DNA of 64,000 nucleotides from Sphaerolaimus hirsutus (GCA_964036195.1 OZ038454.1:8618001-8682000), one strand, 5' to 3'. Counted from the stretch's first letter, positions 52,638 to 63,705 are shown. The notes: generated by a model not told the origin, from the letters alone. Translations and numbers: made by a program.

Positions 52638-54950
52638 TGGTGATGGAAAAAGCGCCAGACTTCTAGCGCCAAGCGCCAAAAGCGCCATGGCGCTTTTCTA
52701 GACCACGGCGCCAAGCGCCAATGGCGCCAGAAGGTTTTAGCGCCAAGCGCCAAGAGCGCCATGGCGCTTTTCTGGACAACGGTGCCAAGCGCCAATGGCG
52801 CCAGGAGAGGATGGCGCCAAGCGCCAATGGCGCCAGCGCCAAAGTGATTTCGCTTATTATGATGCAGATGCACTCCACTATGTTGTGTATAAATTTTTAT
52901 CGCTTTGTGTGAGCTGTATCAATTCCACACAATCTATTTAGACACACTAGCACAATCCACTGGTTCAATATAAGTAATAGGCTTTTCAAGGTGTAGAAGG
53001 CAGAAAAGGGGGAAATCATGAACAAATGGGGAATATATCTAAAACTAGTACACCAGAACATACAGAACATATAGACATATAGTATAGACAAAATAACTGA
53101 AAATAGGTTAAAAGAAAGAGCACATGAACTAGTTATTTTGAAGGTGAAAATGGCCAAAATGTATGAAAATTTGCGATGTTGAGCAAAAATACAAGTAAAA
53201 TTTCTCAAAAAGCACTTCAGATGGGGCGCCCTTCAGATAGCTAGAAGATTGGTGGCTGATTTGGGGGGCGGGTATTGGGTAGTGACCAAAAATTTTGCCT
53301 CCAGAACAGATAGATATACTCGGCAGACATGATACTATACAATGAGTCGCATGATGTCATATCATGAACGCTTTATCCAACCCGTATAACTCTGTTTTGG
53401 TGACTCGTGCTTACGCATATACGGAGTGAAACTATTCAATTGTGCCCGCACAATTCAAACACCCGTCAAAGTGTAGTTGAGTTTTTTGGCATGATGCCAT
53501 CCAAGCGTCGTCTGGATCTGAATAAATACAAAGCGGGAACGTTTTCTGAATTCAAAATTTTGAACGTAACAACTTTTCGTCAAAATGAATCGATAGCGTG
53601 TAACTTCTCTAAATATGAATTAGATTAAACGTAGGTAAACGTATAATCAAAAATTTGCAGCACCTATCGGCACAAAAATTGGAGTAAACGAGTGCGTAAA
53701 GAACGACGTTGTGGAGTTATTATTCTGGCTTCTATTGAGTACCGTATGTGCGGCCTATAGCAATCGTGTCGTGCGGCCTATAGCATTCTGTCTGTTTTTA
53801 CGTATTCACATGTGAGGGGTCGGCGCGGTGATCATCAAAGGCGTGCAATTCCACCAGTAAATAGCCACATGCGACATGGACTTGCGTGTGATGCCGGACG
53901 AACTCCAATGTGAACTTAGTTGGTGCATCTGTTTACATCAGATTTACACTCTACATAGAGATTGATGATAATAATAAGCATTTAAATTTGTTTATTAAAA
54001 ATTGAAGGACAAAGAAATTGAAAAAGACGTCAAAATTTGATTGTGATTGTGCAGAAAACATAAATTAGTCAAGGGTGTCAGTAATAATTGCGCGAATTTT
54101 AGCCGCTCAGAATTCCCATAAAAGTCTGAGTTTGATTCCTAAATTGTGCCTTCCATTTTTTCATGCTGGTGTGTTCATGCTGGTGTGCCTTCTCTTATCA
54201 CGTTTTTAAGCACCTTCACTCACTTGAAATCACAAATATTTGATATACGTAACAAGGCAACATAAAATAGATTTTTCGGGAAGAAATGCCCACTTATAAC
54301 GTTATCACATAGCTCCAGAGCCATGTTATTTCTATATGTAATATCACAAAGTACTGCCACATGTGTAATAACACAAAGTACTGCCACATATGTAATATCG
54401 TATAAAACCTGTATACCGTATTTCCTCGAAATACCCCCCTCGTTTGACCCCCCCTCTCGAGACCACTATGAAACAATCACCCCCCTCAGATTGAGTGAAA
54501 AGAGAACGTACATGACAAATGCTGCAGTTTGTGTTCTGCGTAGTGGAGAACACACGTTAAAACAATGTCGGAATCACGTTAGAACAGTGTTTATACCATC
54601 TACGTACTAATATTAGACTACAGGAGTCTATAGATGTCAGTTATTGATGCATTTCTCCACCCCAGCGCACATCACAAACAACGATTTTGTACTAGGTTTT
54701 CAAAAAATTTCTGGCGAAACAATGACCCCCCCTCGAAATACCTCCCCGTCGTTTAACCCCCCCCCCTCTCGGTAGCACCATGAAACAATCACCCACGGGG
54801 GGTATTTCGAGTAAAATACGGTATGTATGTCGTATTGCGAATGCTGCGCGTTTTGCACTCTCTGGCGCTTTTTTGGCGTTTTTTTAAATGTCAGCGCCAG
54901 GCGCCAAAAGCGCCACCGATGAATAGCGCCATGGCGCTTTTCCATCACTA
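52638..54950. mobile_element. Large non-autonomous hAT element, family E (2.3 kb)
   Basis: The left end is TGGTGATGGAAAAAGCGCC and the right end is GGCGCTTTTCCATCACTA. GTTGCGAC flanks both sides (52,630-52,637 and 54,951-54,958), an 8-bp duplication. Subterminal AGCGCCAAGCGCCA arrays match the copy at 31,448. The interior of about 2 kb is AT-rich and contains a family A MITE. No transposase motif was found. Confidence 0.85.
54414..54823. mobile_element. Family A MITE nested in the 2.3-kb hAT element
   Basis: The ends are TACCGTATTTCCTCGAAATA and TATTTCGAGTAAAATACGGT then A. It lies wholly within 52,638-54,950. Confidence 0.8.
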
Positions 54951-55059
54951 GTTGCGACTTAATCTTCTGTTTGCTTCAAAATGAACACCACAGTAACCTA
55001 AGCCAGCCAAGTGTGTGCATACTGTGCAAGTGCAAGCACAAAACCCATTTGAAGATGCC

Positions 55060-55244
55060 TTTACAGGACGGCCGTGTGCCGGTACACATCTAAACCTAAT
55101 TAGACAGAGTCTGTGGATAAAGGGACAGTGGCGATCTACATGTTGGATTGAATCAATCCAACATGTAGATCGTCACTGTCCCTTTATCCACAGACTCTGT
55201 CTAGTTAGGTTTAGATGTGTACCGGCACACGGCCGTCCTGTAAA
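55060..55244. repeat. Near-perfect hairpin with about 90-bp arms
   Basis: From TTTACAGGACGGCCGTGTGC to the centre GGATTGAATCAATCC, the sequence reads as its own complement to about 55,244, with only one or two differences and almost no loop. The termini TTTACAGGACGG / CCGTCCTGTAAA could be transposon ends. No frame is present. Confidence 0.85.
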
Positions 55245-55405
55245 GTCATCAGTCTATCAGTCATTCAACATACATAGCTTACTATTCAGTGGCACTCACA
55301 GCATGTATAGTTTCCACCGTCAGTGCGCCCGAATTTGGTTGGATGATAACGATATTAGTGGACAGGCCCGCTCTACAGTGGCGGTAAACACAAAGGCACT
55401 CAGGT

Positions 55406-56350
55406 AGGGCTCGAACTCGACTCGACTCGACTCGAGACTCGAGGGTAAAACAGGGTACCGACTCGACTCGTCTGACTCAACCGGAAAAATATGGCCCAAA
55501 CTCGAGACTCGAGGTTTTTGCCCGACTCGACTCAAAATTTTGGCAAATTTCGAGTCAGGGTTTCCATTGAATAATGTCCTGAAATATCAATTTTGATATG
55601 AAATTTTAAACATATTTTTCAAAAAATTTGCGCGCGAGCGCGCATTTCCACACCATGTGTGTGATATATTGTAGATTGGCTTGGCATATGTATTGAATGG
55701 TGTTAAAACTCAAATGTCTGATTACAATGCAATTCTACATAATGGGCATGTGCACGCTAGTTTAGCGCCAGATTTTGGTACACTCATAAATCGGCTTTGA
55801 TAAAACACATTTGAGTTTACTGAAATAAGTTATTCTTAATCCCCATCAACTGCTGTTGACAGATACATCATTATGGTCAATTCAAATGCGTTCAAAGCAG
55901 ATTTATGAGTTTAAAAAATCTGGCAGTAAACTAGCGTGTGCAGCGCCACATGTGAAACACACGCACACCACCTCAAATGCATTGCACAATGGTGGCACTG
56001 ATCCAAAAAATGTTGTAAAAGATGTTGATTTTCCATCCGTAGGCCGATTTTATTTTTGCAACTTTATTTGTAGCAACATGAGTGATAAAATGTTCTATTT
56101 TTGTTTTATCTTGATATTTAAATGAACGGCATTTAGACTTCATTAAGTGTGTGTGAAAACATTGGTAGAGAAACCAGTATCAAAAATTACTGCAAGGTTC
56201 ATACCAAAAAGTAACGCATCCGACTCGACTCAAGACTCGAGATTTTTGCCCGACTCGACTCCACCTTTCACTGGCTTGCCCGACTCGACCGGAAAATTTT
56301 TTGGGTTGCGACTCGAACTCGAGTTTGAAAAAAGTCGAGTTTCGAGCCCT
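55406..56350. mobile_element. AGGG...CCCT element with ACTCGACTCG array (family H)
   Basis: The left end is AGGGCTCGAACTCGACTCG and the right end is CGAGTTTCGAGCCCT. CACTCAGGT is present on both sides (55,397-55,405 and 56,352-56,360; 10 bp with one mismatch). ACTCGACTCGAGACTCGAG words fill both ends, and a family K MITE (55,745-55,947) is nested inside. Confidence 0.85.
55745..55947. mobile_element. MITE with TGCACACGCTAG ends (family K)
   Basis: It has GCATGTGCACGCTAGTTTAG at the left and TAAACTAGCGTGTGCAGCGC at the right. The same TCATAAATCGGC and TTTGAGTTTAC blocks as in GPCR-1 intron 5 are present. Confidence 0.8.
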
Positions 56351-56771
56351 ACACTCAGGTCTTGTCTACGCCTTTGTGTTTCCCCCCCCCCAACTTTAGA
56401 GCAGGCGTGTCAAATAATATGCTAATATCCTTATCCTAGATGTGTGATGGGTAGAATTAGATGGATGGTGGGTTTAGATGTGTAATGGTTTTTTTTAGAT
56501 GTGTACCTATCATGTTTGGACATTAAAGAATCTTTTAGTATATTTCAGTATTCACACATCCAAATACCATAAGCAGTTTTAGTTTTAAAAGCAGTTCTGA
56601 AAAATACACTGAATGATATAAGCGAAAATACCTACAATATATCTGTAAGAGCGTTTTTACGATGGGAAAAACACCACCCCACAAAATTTTAGACAACCAA
56701 ATGCAATAATAATTCACAGAACGTAAATTGCTACGTGTTTTGTTGATTAAATTTGATTAAAACCATTTCAG

Positions 56772-57018
56772 ACATTTCGGCGGCTTTTCGACGGCTACGG
56801 GGCCTGCGCGGCATGCGCGACCACGCAGTGGGCTGCGCAGCACCCCGGCAGAGCACTGCATCACAAGATCAACGCCGCTACACTGGCAGACCGAGTTCGC
56901 CATGTTTATAGTGGTTGTAGTGCTCTGCACAATTTCGTTCCCTTACCCCCCAATTTTAATGGCTATTTTGTGCGCCAGATCTATTTTAGTAAAGTTAGCT
57001 AAGTTATGTCTAGCTTAA
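56772..57018 (+). CDS. Candidate terminal exon, possibly of GPCR-1
   Basis: A good acceptor (AACCATTTCAG at 56,761-56,771) precedes a GC-rich stretch of about 180 bp. If joined to the phase-2 donor at 47,212, the frame reads HFGGFSTATGPARHARPRSG and runs to TAA at 57,016-57,018, giving a 623-aa receptor. A second frame gives an Arg-rich tail (FRRLRGLRGMRDHAVG) with a stop near 56,910. The exon looks real, but its gene and frame are unproven. The intron would be 9.6 kb. Confidence 0.35.
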
Positions 57019-58879
57019 GTGTAACTACATTCCACGTGGCATAAAGTGAGAGGGGAATTTCATATTTTTCACTTTGAAATGCTGCGGCGCGGCGTGTGGC
57101 CGCCTTTGAGTTCGCTGGCACACTGTTGTGACTTTCTGGGCGGTCTAAAGCACATTCCACCCTTTACTTATCTTTGGGCAGAGGCGGAGACTGACGACTG
57201 ATAGGTAGGTGGCGACCGGAAGCCAGGAACAATGAATTCACCCAATAAAATACCAAAATAAATACTGTTCCGCGTTCCTCCCCATGTTGACTAGATTGTC
57301 GTGCGTCATCTAGTACCGGTGGGTGGTAGGAACAGCTTCTGATAACGCCCCAAGTGACAAGTCGCAGTCTAAAAAATACTTTTCCACCGCCCCAGCATAA
57401 ATATTCCACCGCGCTCGGAAGGGTGTGGCCATCGGGCTGAAACCTTTCTCACGGGCGCTAGCTGACCAGATAGTCACAATAGTGGGTCGCAGGGTTGGAG
57501 GTGATAAGCACTCCGCGCCCGCGAGCATTTTGTTAGCTACCGTAACTTATGAATACAAAGCCCCCACACAGAGTTTCCATGTGACATGTAGAAATCATTG
57601 TACATATTGTTTCACGCCAGTGCCTTTCATTTCCACGAGCTTAATTAATCGCCTTGTATTTTAATTAATAACCATTAGTTGTAAGCTTGTATTAATTGTC
57701 TAATTACTTGTTAGCTTGATTCTCTGTATTAGTTTATGACGTCGTAATTGCCTTTGTCCATACTTTGTTCATTCCGTCTGTCGTAAACATGCGTTGCACT
57801 GCGTTGTTACCTGTTCTAGATTATGTTGGATTAAGTAGGGATTTGTAGGTAATTATGGAAGTAGATAATTGCTGTTTTAAGTAATGTAGTAAATTGTACA
57901 TAAAGCCCCATGTCGCATGAAGCCTTCTTTTAATTATCGATATTAGCTGTTCTCAATTGGTACCACCCTCTTTTATTAGCTTAATTAGTGCTCTTTTCAC
58001 AGGTAGCTATATGTCAAGATTTTACTAAGTATTTGCATCAGAGCTTATGTGATTAGATAGTGATTATGTACCTACACAACATTATGCCTTTTTTAGCTTT
58101 TTATTCCCGCCGATTATGGTAGTTTCAATTGCCTTATAAGTAGCTGAAATTGTTATTTTTCACCCCAATTCTTCGATTCGACGAAAATTGATTTTGCTTC
58201 TACTCTGCCGCTACTGTTCTTCCATCGCCCTAAAAAATAAAACTCTCTTCTCAACCCAACTTGGACCCCCTTTTGTATTGGTACTAAGTACTAACTGTTT
58301 TTCCCTAAGTTAGCTAATTAACAACTGCTCTAATTACCGCACTGCTTGTGCTAAGTGTAAGTGCTGTGCGTGCTGCGGGAAACGGAACAGCGTGAGCCAC
58401 CGAGTGGTTCACTGCACGTTCTGAAAAACGTACTGTCTTCGGACACGTTTCCTTAAAATTTACACACGCATTTATAACCTGGACCCCCGGGCCCAGTGCA
58501 GTGCACTGCAGCGGCAAGCGGCCGGTGAAGTGGAGATAGAGGGAAAAAGTGCGGTAAAAACGCTCTGAATCGTGTAGACAAAAAACAGCTGAATACACAG
58601 ATTCATGACATATCCCCAGGTGGGTTGCAGATGACCAATAACTGCAGTGCTACAGTGAAACGATTTTTCCAATGATACCATTTCTGGAAGCGACAATTTT
58701 TTCACGCATGTTTTCAAATGTTCAAAACGACTACTTTTGTGGAACTTCGGTATGTGTAAAAATTCTATAAAAAATAACCCCCAGCCCCATAAAATAAAAT
58801 AAAAATCGTTGCCGATAAACAAAAACAAAGCGATGATAGAAATAGGTAGATTTAAAGCATCATCATGTAAACAACACCA
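57019..58879. other. Intergenic region between convergent receptor genes
   Basis: This stretch is AT-rich, notably TTAATTA/TTAGCT-rich at 57,600-58,320, with no repeat family I recognise. It would contain the 3' ends of the plus-strand gene ending near 57,018 and the minus-strand gene ending at 58,880. AATAAA-like words occur, but none is decisive. Confidence 0.4.
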
Positions 58880-61800
58880 TCACAACAAAATCTCATCGTC
58901 GTCGAACTTGACATCCAAAATGGTCACATTGGCCGCTTCCCTCGGCGAGCCGTACTCCGAGTCTTTGTAGGGCGCGCTCAACTCGCTCATAAAGTCGTGC
59001 CAGTCGGACGAGTCGCCGCTGTCGTTGGGGCATGTCGGGTCGGCTAGCGGGACCCGTCCGGGTGAAGGGTTGTCGGGTTGCAGCCCGACACTCGTGCCAA
59101 TGAGTTCTTGGCCAGTGTTGTGAGAGGGCGACTGGGGAGGTTTGGGAGGTGTTTTTCAGATGGAAAAGTATGTAATTCAATATTATTAAAGTATAAAGGC
59201 AATTAAATATAATCTCAGAGAATCTCTCAAAAATGAAATAAAATATCTCTCGAGAAAAGTGGCAAAAATCTTTTTTTTTTTTTCAGAAAATATTTCAAAA
59301 AGTAAGTGCAACACAATTTCTGACCTCTGACTCTGACAAGAAATACAAATTAAAAAATAAAATTTAAATTTTTTCCAAGATTAAAAAATAGGTATATAAA
59401 CCTCCCACTATCTTCAAAATACCAAAACATCAATGACAAAACAAACATTAACCATAGCAGGGCAGAAAATGGACGAGCGCTCCTCATCAATCGAATTGAC
59501 GCGCTGTCCATTCGGCTGCAGTCCATTCTCGCCGCCGCGGTGGTCATTGTTCACTTGCAGGCAGTCGGCGTCGCAGCCGATCGCGTTGTTCGGCTGCAGC
59601 AGAGTCGTCCGCGTGCTGGCCGTCAGCGGCGCTTTCGTGCTTTGTCCTCCTGACAAAAAGTTGGGTGGGGGGGGGGGGTTATTGGGGGTGGTTGGTGGTC
59701 ATTGAGAGAGCGGCAATGCTTTGAACGCTCGAAAATGGATGGCAAGCGCATCCAAAAGTTTGTTAGAAGACAGGACAGTAAATAATTAATGGTGCACCCT
59801 AACGATGGCAAACCTTTTTGAATGAAGTGTTCAAATTTTTATGTGTTAAATAATATATTTTCGATTTTTTTCTCCGAAAATAGCTTTCGAATTTTCGAAC
59901 TTTTTGAGATATTGTACAAATTATGTAGATACATATGAAATTGGTGTTTCGAACTGCTTTTCCGCATTTTCAAACAAAAATATTGCAAAAAAAATCGAAA
60001 ATTCGAAAACGTTTACCATCATTACCGTCGGCTTCCTCTGAAGTAGGATACACCGACACAAAACAGTCAAAAAGCTCACGTTTTCTGAGCGACTCTGTGC
60101 CGCCGCTGGCCGCTAATCTGAGACACCACTTTGCGCACGGTACGGCTCTGAGCACCTGCCGCCTGGGGCAGTCACAGACCCTGTAAACCCCCTGTAAAAC
60201 GTAAAATGTCATGCAAAGTGTCAAACGTCATGTAAAATGCCCCGCAAAATGGTATTTTATATGACTTTTGACACTTTTCATGACATTTGACAATTTACAT
60301 GACCATTTGCAGTGTCCGCGACCGTCACCTGATGTCCTCGTTGCACGCGAAGTAAACAACCGCATTGGTCAAGTTGGTGAGCGAGTAGAAGACGGAATTG
60401 AGCACGATCACCCATTTGCTGTCGACCGGCGCCGCGTAGAAAAACAGGTAGTAGACGAACATGTACAGGAAGAACACTACCGTGACCGTGGTGATCTGGG
60501 GGCAGTCCCAAACCCTATAAAGTGTAAAGTAAAGTGTCAAATGCCACGTAAAATTAAAATAAAAACAAAAACGAAAATATTTTATCACTGAATTTTGCAT
60601 GACAACTGACACTTTGCATGGCAATTGACACTTGACATTTGTCATGACAATTGACACTTTGCATGGCATCTGACACAATACTTTACACTTGACAGCGGTT
60701 GGGACTGGCACCTGGATGAAGATGCGCGCCTGTTGCACGCGCGCTGTTCGATGGTTGGCAGCCACTTGGTTCACGGCTGTGGAGGCGGCGTGCTCGGCGG
60801 GCGACATCGGCTCGCCCTGGAAAAATGGCCCATATCATAACATGCATGTGAAAGCACCTTGCATGGGGAGAAGTTCCTGGTCCTATAAAGTGTAAAGTAA
60901 AGTTTCAAGTGTCATGAAAAATGTCAATCAAAAAAGAAAAGAAAATATTTTATTATTGAACTTAACACGACAGTTGACACTTCGCCTAACACTTTTCATT
61001 ACAATTTACAAATTTACATGACATTTGACACTTGACTTTACACTTTACAGCGCTTTGACCCCAAGTGAAATAGTTTATTGTGAAATGGAATCTTCAAATG
61101 AGAATAGTCGGCGGAGTAGGTACAGGCCCATCGTTGGTAATTTTTTGCGGGTTCTAACAATAACCCAATCGACACAGGCTCTTCACATCATCACGAAAAC
61201 GTCCGCGAACAAACAATCGATCAAGTAAAAACGCCACGCACCTTGTCCCTGCTGCTGTTCATGGACACATTGACGGTCATGTGCAGCAGCAGGCGGCTGG
61301 CCTGCCGCATGGCCATGCGCCGCCGATGTCGCTGGTAGAGCCGCGTCAGCGTGATCGGCGTGCACGTGAGCAGGATGCACATGCTCGCCACCTGCAGTCG
61401 CACCCAGTTTCACTGGGTTATTTTGAATAGGGCCCCCACTAGGTAGTTGACGCGGTAAATTTTTGTCAACTGAATGCTAACTAATGTCAACTATGTAGCG
61501 CAAAAATTTTTTATAGCATCACACTTAACAGAAAAAATAAAATTCACCCATGCGCTCTCACATCGGAAAGTTGAAATCACATAATCAACCCAAATTTAGT
61601 TGACATGAATTCAGTTGACATCCAGCTAGTGGGGGCCCAACGTCGGCAAAGTCAATATCAATCAACCAAACCTCAAGGGGCACGTAAATGACGGGATAAA
61701 CGTTGAAATACTGGGCGGACGCATTGCCGTGGCCATTCAGGGGCGTGACAAAGTCGAACGAGTAGAAGTCACTTTTGGCCTGCGGCGCCACGTTGCAGCA

Positions 61801-63705
61801 CGCGTTGGTCACCCAGAAGAGCATGTTCATCACGACGAAGAATGTCCAGCAGGCGATGCTGCGAACGATGGATGATTTTCTTAGTGGATTAACTAGCCCT
61901 GCACACTGTCAAGTGACAAGTGTCTTGTAAAATGACATGCAGTGTTTATTGCCATGACAAATGTACAGTAAAATGTCAAGTTTCATGCAAAGTGCGGTAA
62001 TAAAACCTTGTCTTTTTGTTTTGATTGACACTTTACATGACACCTGGCACTTGACTACAGGGCTCGGCACTGCGCCCAGGGGGCAGTCCCAAGCCCTGTC
62101 AAGTGTAAATTAAATTGTCAATTGTAAAGTCAAATGCAAAGTAAAGTGTCAATCAAAAGAGAAAAGATTTTATTACTGAAAATTGCATGACAATTGAAAC
62201 TTTACTTTGCATTTGACTTTACATTTGACAGTTTACTTTGCATTTGACTTTACATTTGACACTTTACTTTACACTTTACAGGGCTTGGTGAATCACCAGG
62301 TGAATCCAAAACCTGCAGTGGTCCATTCATTACATTTACCTGTACGCCTTGGCTCTGCGATTGGTTACGATGGCGCTGTAGCCGGACAACGAAGTAATGG
62401 CGATTAGACGATCGATGCACACCGCGGACATGTGGCTGCGATTCAAACATAATGCGGTGTTATTTGTTTGTGATACAAAAACTACTGCGTCATATACAGT
62501 ACAGTCTGCTTGGTACTTAGTGTTTAGTTTAATTGCTATGGCTGACAGTTTGCATAACTGCACAAAAATGGCGGTGGGGGGAAGGCACAGATTACAGCGG
62601 CACATACCATATTTACTCGAATACACCCCCTGGATTACCCCCTCCTCAAAATTAGCTGTCGAAACAAAAAAGCCCCTGGGGGCATTTCGACGAAATACAG
62701 TAGTCAAAAAACTCGAAGTTATAATCAAACTGGCTTCCGATCGCCTATTCAGATTGACAACGACATCTTTCAGTACCCATAGCGATCCCATCCCATCTAA
62801 ATCCTACCCACCCGTCATCTAAGCCAAAACCCACCCAAAACCCACGTAATAGTAATGCCCCAGGCGGTCCAATCCCAGAACACGAACAGCTTCTGCAGGG
62901 CGCCATGCACGTGGTTCTCTTTGAGCACGATGGGCGGGTAAAAGTAGCCAGTGGTCACTATCGCGTGACCGATGTCCGCCAGCGCCATGTTCACTATGAG
63001 CACGAAGCTCGGCTTCCGGATGTGGCCGAACTTGAATATCACGTAGATTAGAAGCACGTTGCCTGGATTGAGGGGATGTTTTAGTGGGTGACAAAGGGGT
63101 GTAGAAACAGTGGTGAAATGTGTTTCGACAGCGTAGGCGCAAAATGCCACACGTGATGATAAACAACCAGGTGCTACCAGACCAGGTTCTCACGGTTTTG
63201 ATGTGATGAGAGTGCTCAAGTTGAGAATATCGATGAAATTGACAAGGTGTTGGATAAAAAACGTCCGGTTTGCGTAAGCAATATTTATGCACCACTAGTT
63301 GTTATTCATTGACAAGATAGACAAGTGACAATTTTTGCACATGCAGTTTCATTGGTGGGCACAAAAAGTCAAGTGAGCCAGGCCGACAACACTTTTTATC
63401 ACCTCCAACAAAAGCTATTGTGTTAAAAATGTCATTTGTCAAATACCGTGAATAAATTTTGATAAAACGAGAAATAAAACGCAAACCGGATTTGCCAATT
63501 TTCTCCCCCACATTGGACTTCTTCATTGTCACTTCATCGATCTAGTCAATTCAAAAGCCATAACCACCAATTAAAACACCACTTTACCAAAAAATCCAGC
63601 CACGCCGAGTAGTTCCAAGCCGGCGAACACAACAACGTCGTCAAAGGTCAGCCGGGACACGGCCGCGACGGTGCCATTGACTGCAATGTCGAGCGGCGCG
63701 GACAT
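58880..63705 (-). CDS. Class A G-protein-coupled receptor, 10 exons (GPCR-2)
   Basis: Exons (minus strand): 63,705-63,588; 63,062-62,846; 62,435-62,340; 61,858-61,672; 61,391-61,242; 60,816-60,712; 60,495-60,329; 60,162-60,080; 59,649-59,453; 59,131-58,880. All phases fit and the total is 1,572 nt, giving 523 aa plus TGA. TM1 has the GN motif (residues 40-41), TM2 has NMALAD, TM3 ends CIDRLIAI (DRY-type), TM4 starts ACWTFFVV, TM5 contains CILLTCTPITLT, TM6 is TVTVVFFLYMFVYYLFF without CWxP, and TM7 is NLTNAVVYFACNED with NAVVY in place of NPxxY. An N-glycosylation site is at Asn 10. Exons 8-10 encode a cytoplasmic tail of about 180 residues ending in an acidic FDDDE motif. The ligand is unknown. 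Introns 6 and 7 are introners. The donor of exon 9 is the least certain boundary. Confidence 0.85.
59803..60030. repeat. Family J-like repeat inside GPCR-2 intron 8
   Basis: TAACGATGGCAAACC at the left and GTTTACCATCATTACC at the right are approximate inverted ends. AATTCGAAA words lie inside, as in the larger unit at 24,741-25,578. Confidence 0.5.
60163..60328 (-). mobile_element. Introner forming GPCR-2 intron 7
   Basis: Read on the minus strand, the intron opens GTGACGGTCGCGGACACTGC and closes with CAGGGTCTGTGACTGCCCCAG. Its ends are the two terminal repeats of the element, and the flanks are CAG at both junctions. Complementary AAAATGTCATG blocks fill the 166 bp. It separates the TM7 exon (ending NEDI) from the first tail exon (RRQVLRAV) in phase 2. 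Confidence 0.85.
60496..60711 (-). mobile_element. Introner forming GPCR-2 intron 6
   Basis: On the minus strand it opens GTGCCAGTCCCAACCGCTGT and closes GTTTGGGACTGCCCCCAG. The preceding exon ends ATCCAG and the following exon begins ATCACCACGG. Length 216 bp, phase 0, 3n and with no in-frame stop, so it can be translated if retained. It sits at the start of TM6. Internal TGACAATTGACACTT words are present in both orientations. Confidence 0.9.
60869..61065. mobile_element. Introner-family element inside GPCR-2 intron 5
   Basis: It has TCCTGGTCCTATAAAGTGTA at the left, CACTTTACAGCGCTTTGACC at the right, and GTCATG/CATGAC blocks in opposite orientation. The intron (60,817-61,241) has its own splice sites outside the element. 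Confidence 0.7.
61431..61637. mobile_element. MITE with GGGCCCCCACTAG ends in GPCR-2 intron 4
   Basis: The left end is GGGCCCCCACTAGGTAGTTG and the right end is AGCTAGTGGGGGCCC. The repeated word AGTTGACA/TGTCAACT is inside. It fills most of the 280-bp intron 61,392-61,671 but stops 34-40 bp short of each splice site. Confidence 0.8.
61893..62300. mobile_element. Two adjacent introner-family copies in GPCR-2 intron 3
   Basis: Copy one (about 61,893-62,072) runs from CCCTGCACACTGTCAAGTG to TACAGGGCTCGGCACTG. Copy two (about 62,077-62,300) runs from CAGGGGGCAGTCCCAAGCCC to TACAGGGCTTGGTGAATCAC. They abut within the intron 61,859-62,339. In copy two, TTACATTTGACAGTTTACTT-type blocks are tandemly duplicated. 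Confidence 0.75.
62605..62702. mobile_element. Short family A MITE in GPCR-2 intron 2
   Basis: The ends are TACCATATTTACTCGAATAC and TTTCGACGAAATACAGTA, with a C-rich centre. It is about 98 bp in the intron 62,436-62,845. Confidence 0.7.

Noticed and set aside
55856-56125. An 89-residue open frame
   Set aside because: It spans the border of a MITE nested in a repeat-array element. No homology or splice context.
60325-60807. A continuous 160-residue minus-strand protein
   Set aside because: The middle 72 codons are the introner. The flanking parts are exons 6 and 7 of GPCR-2, and removing the introner restores a normal TM6.
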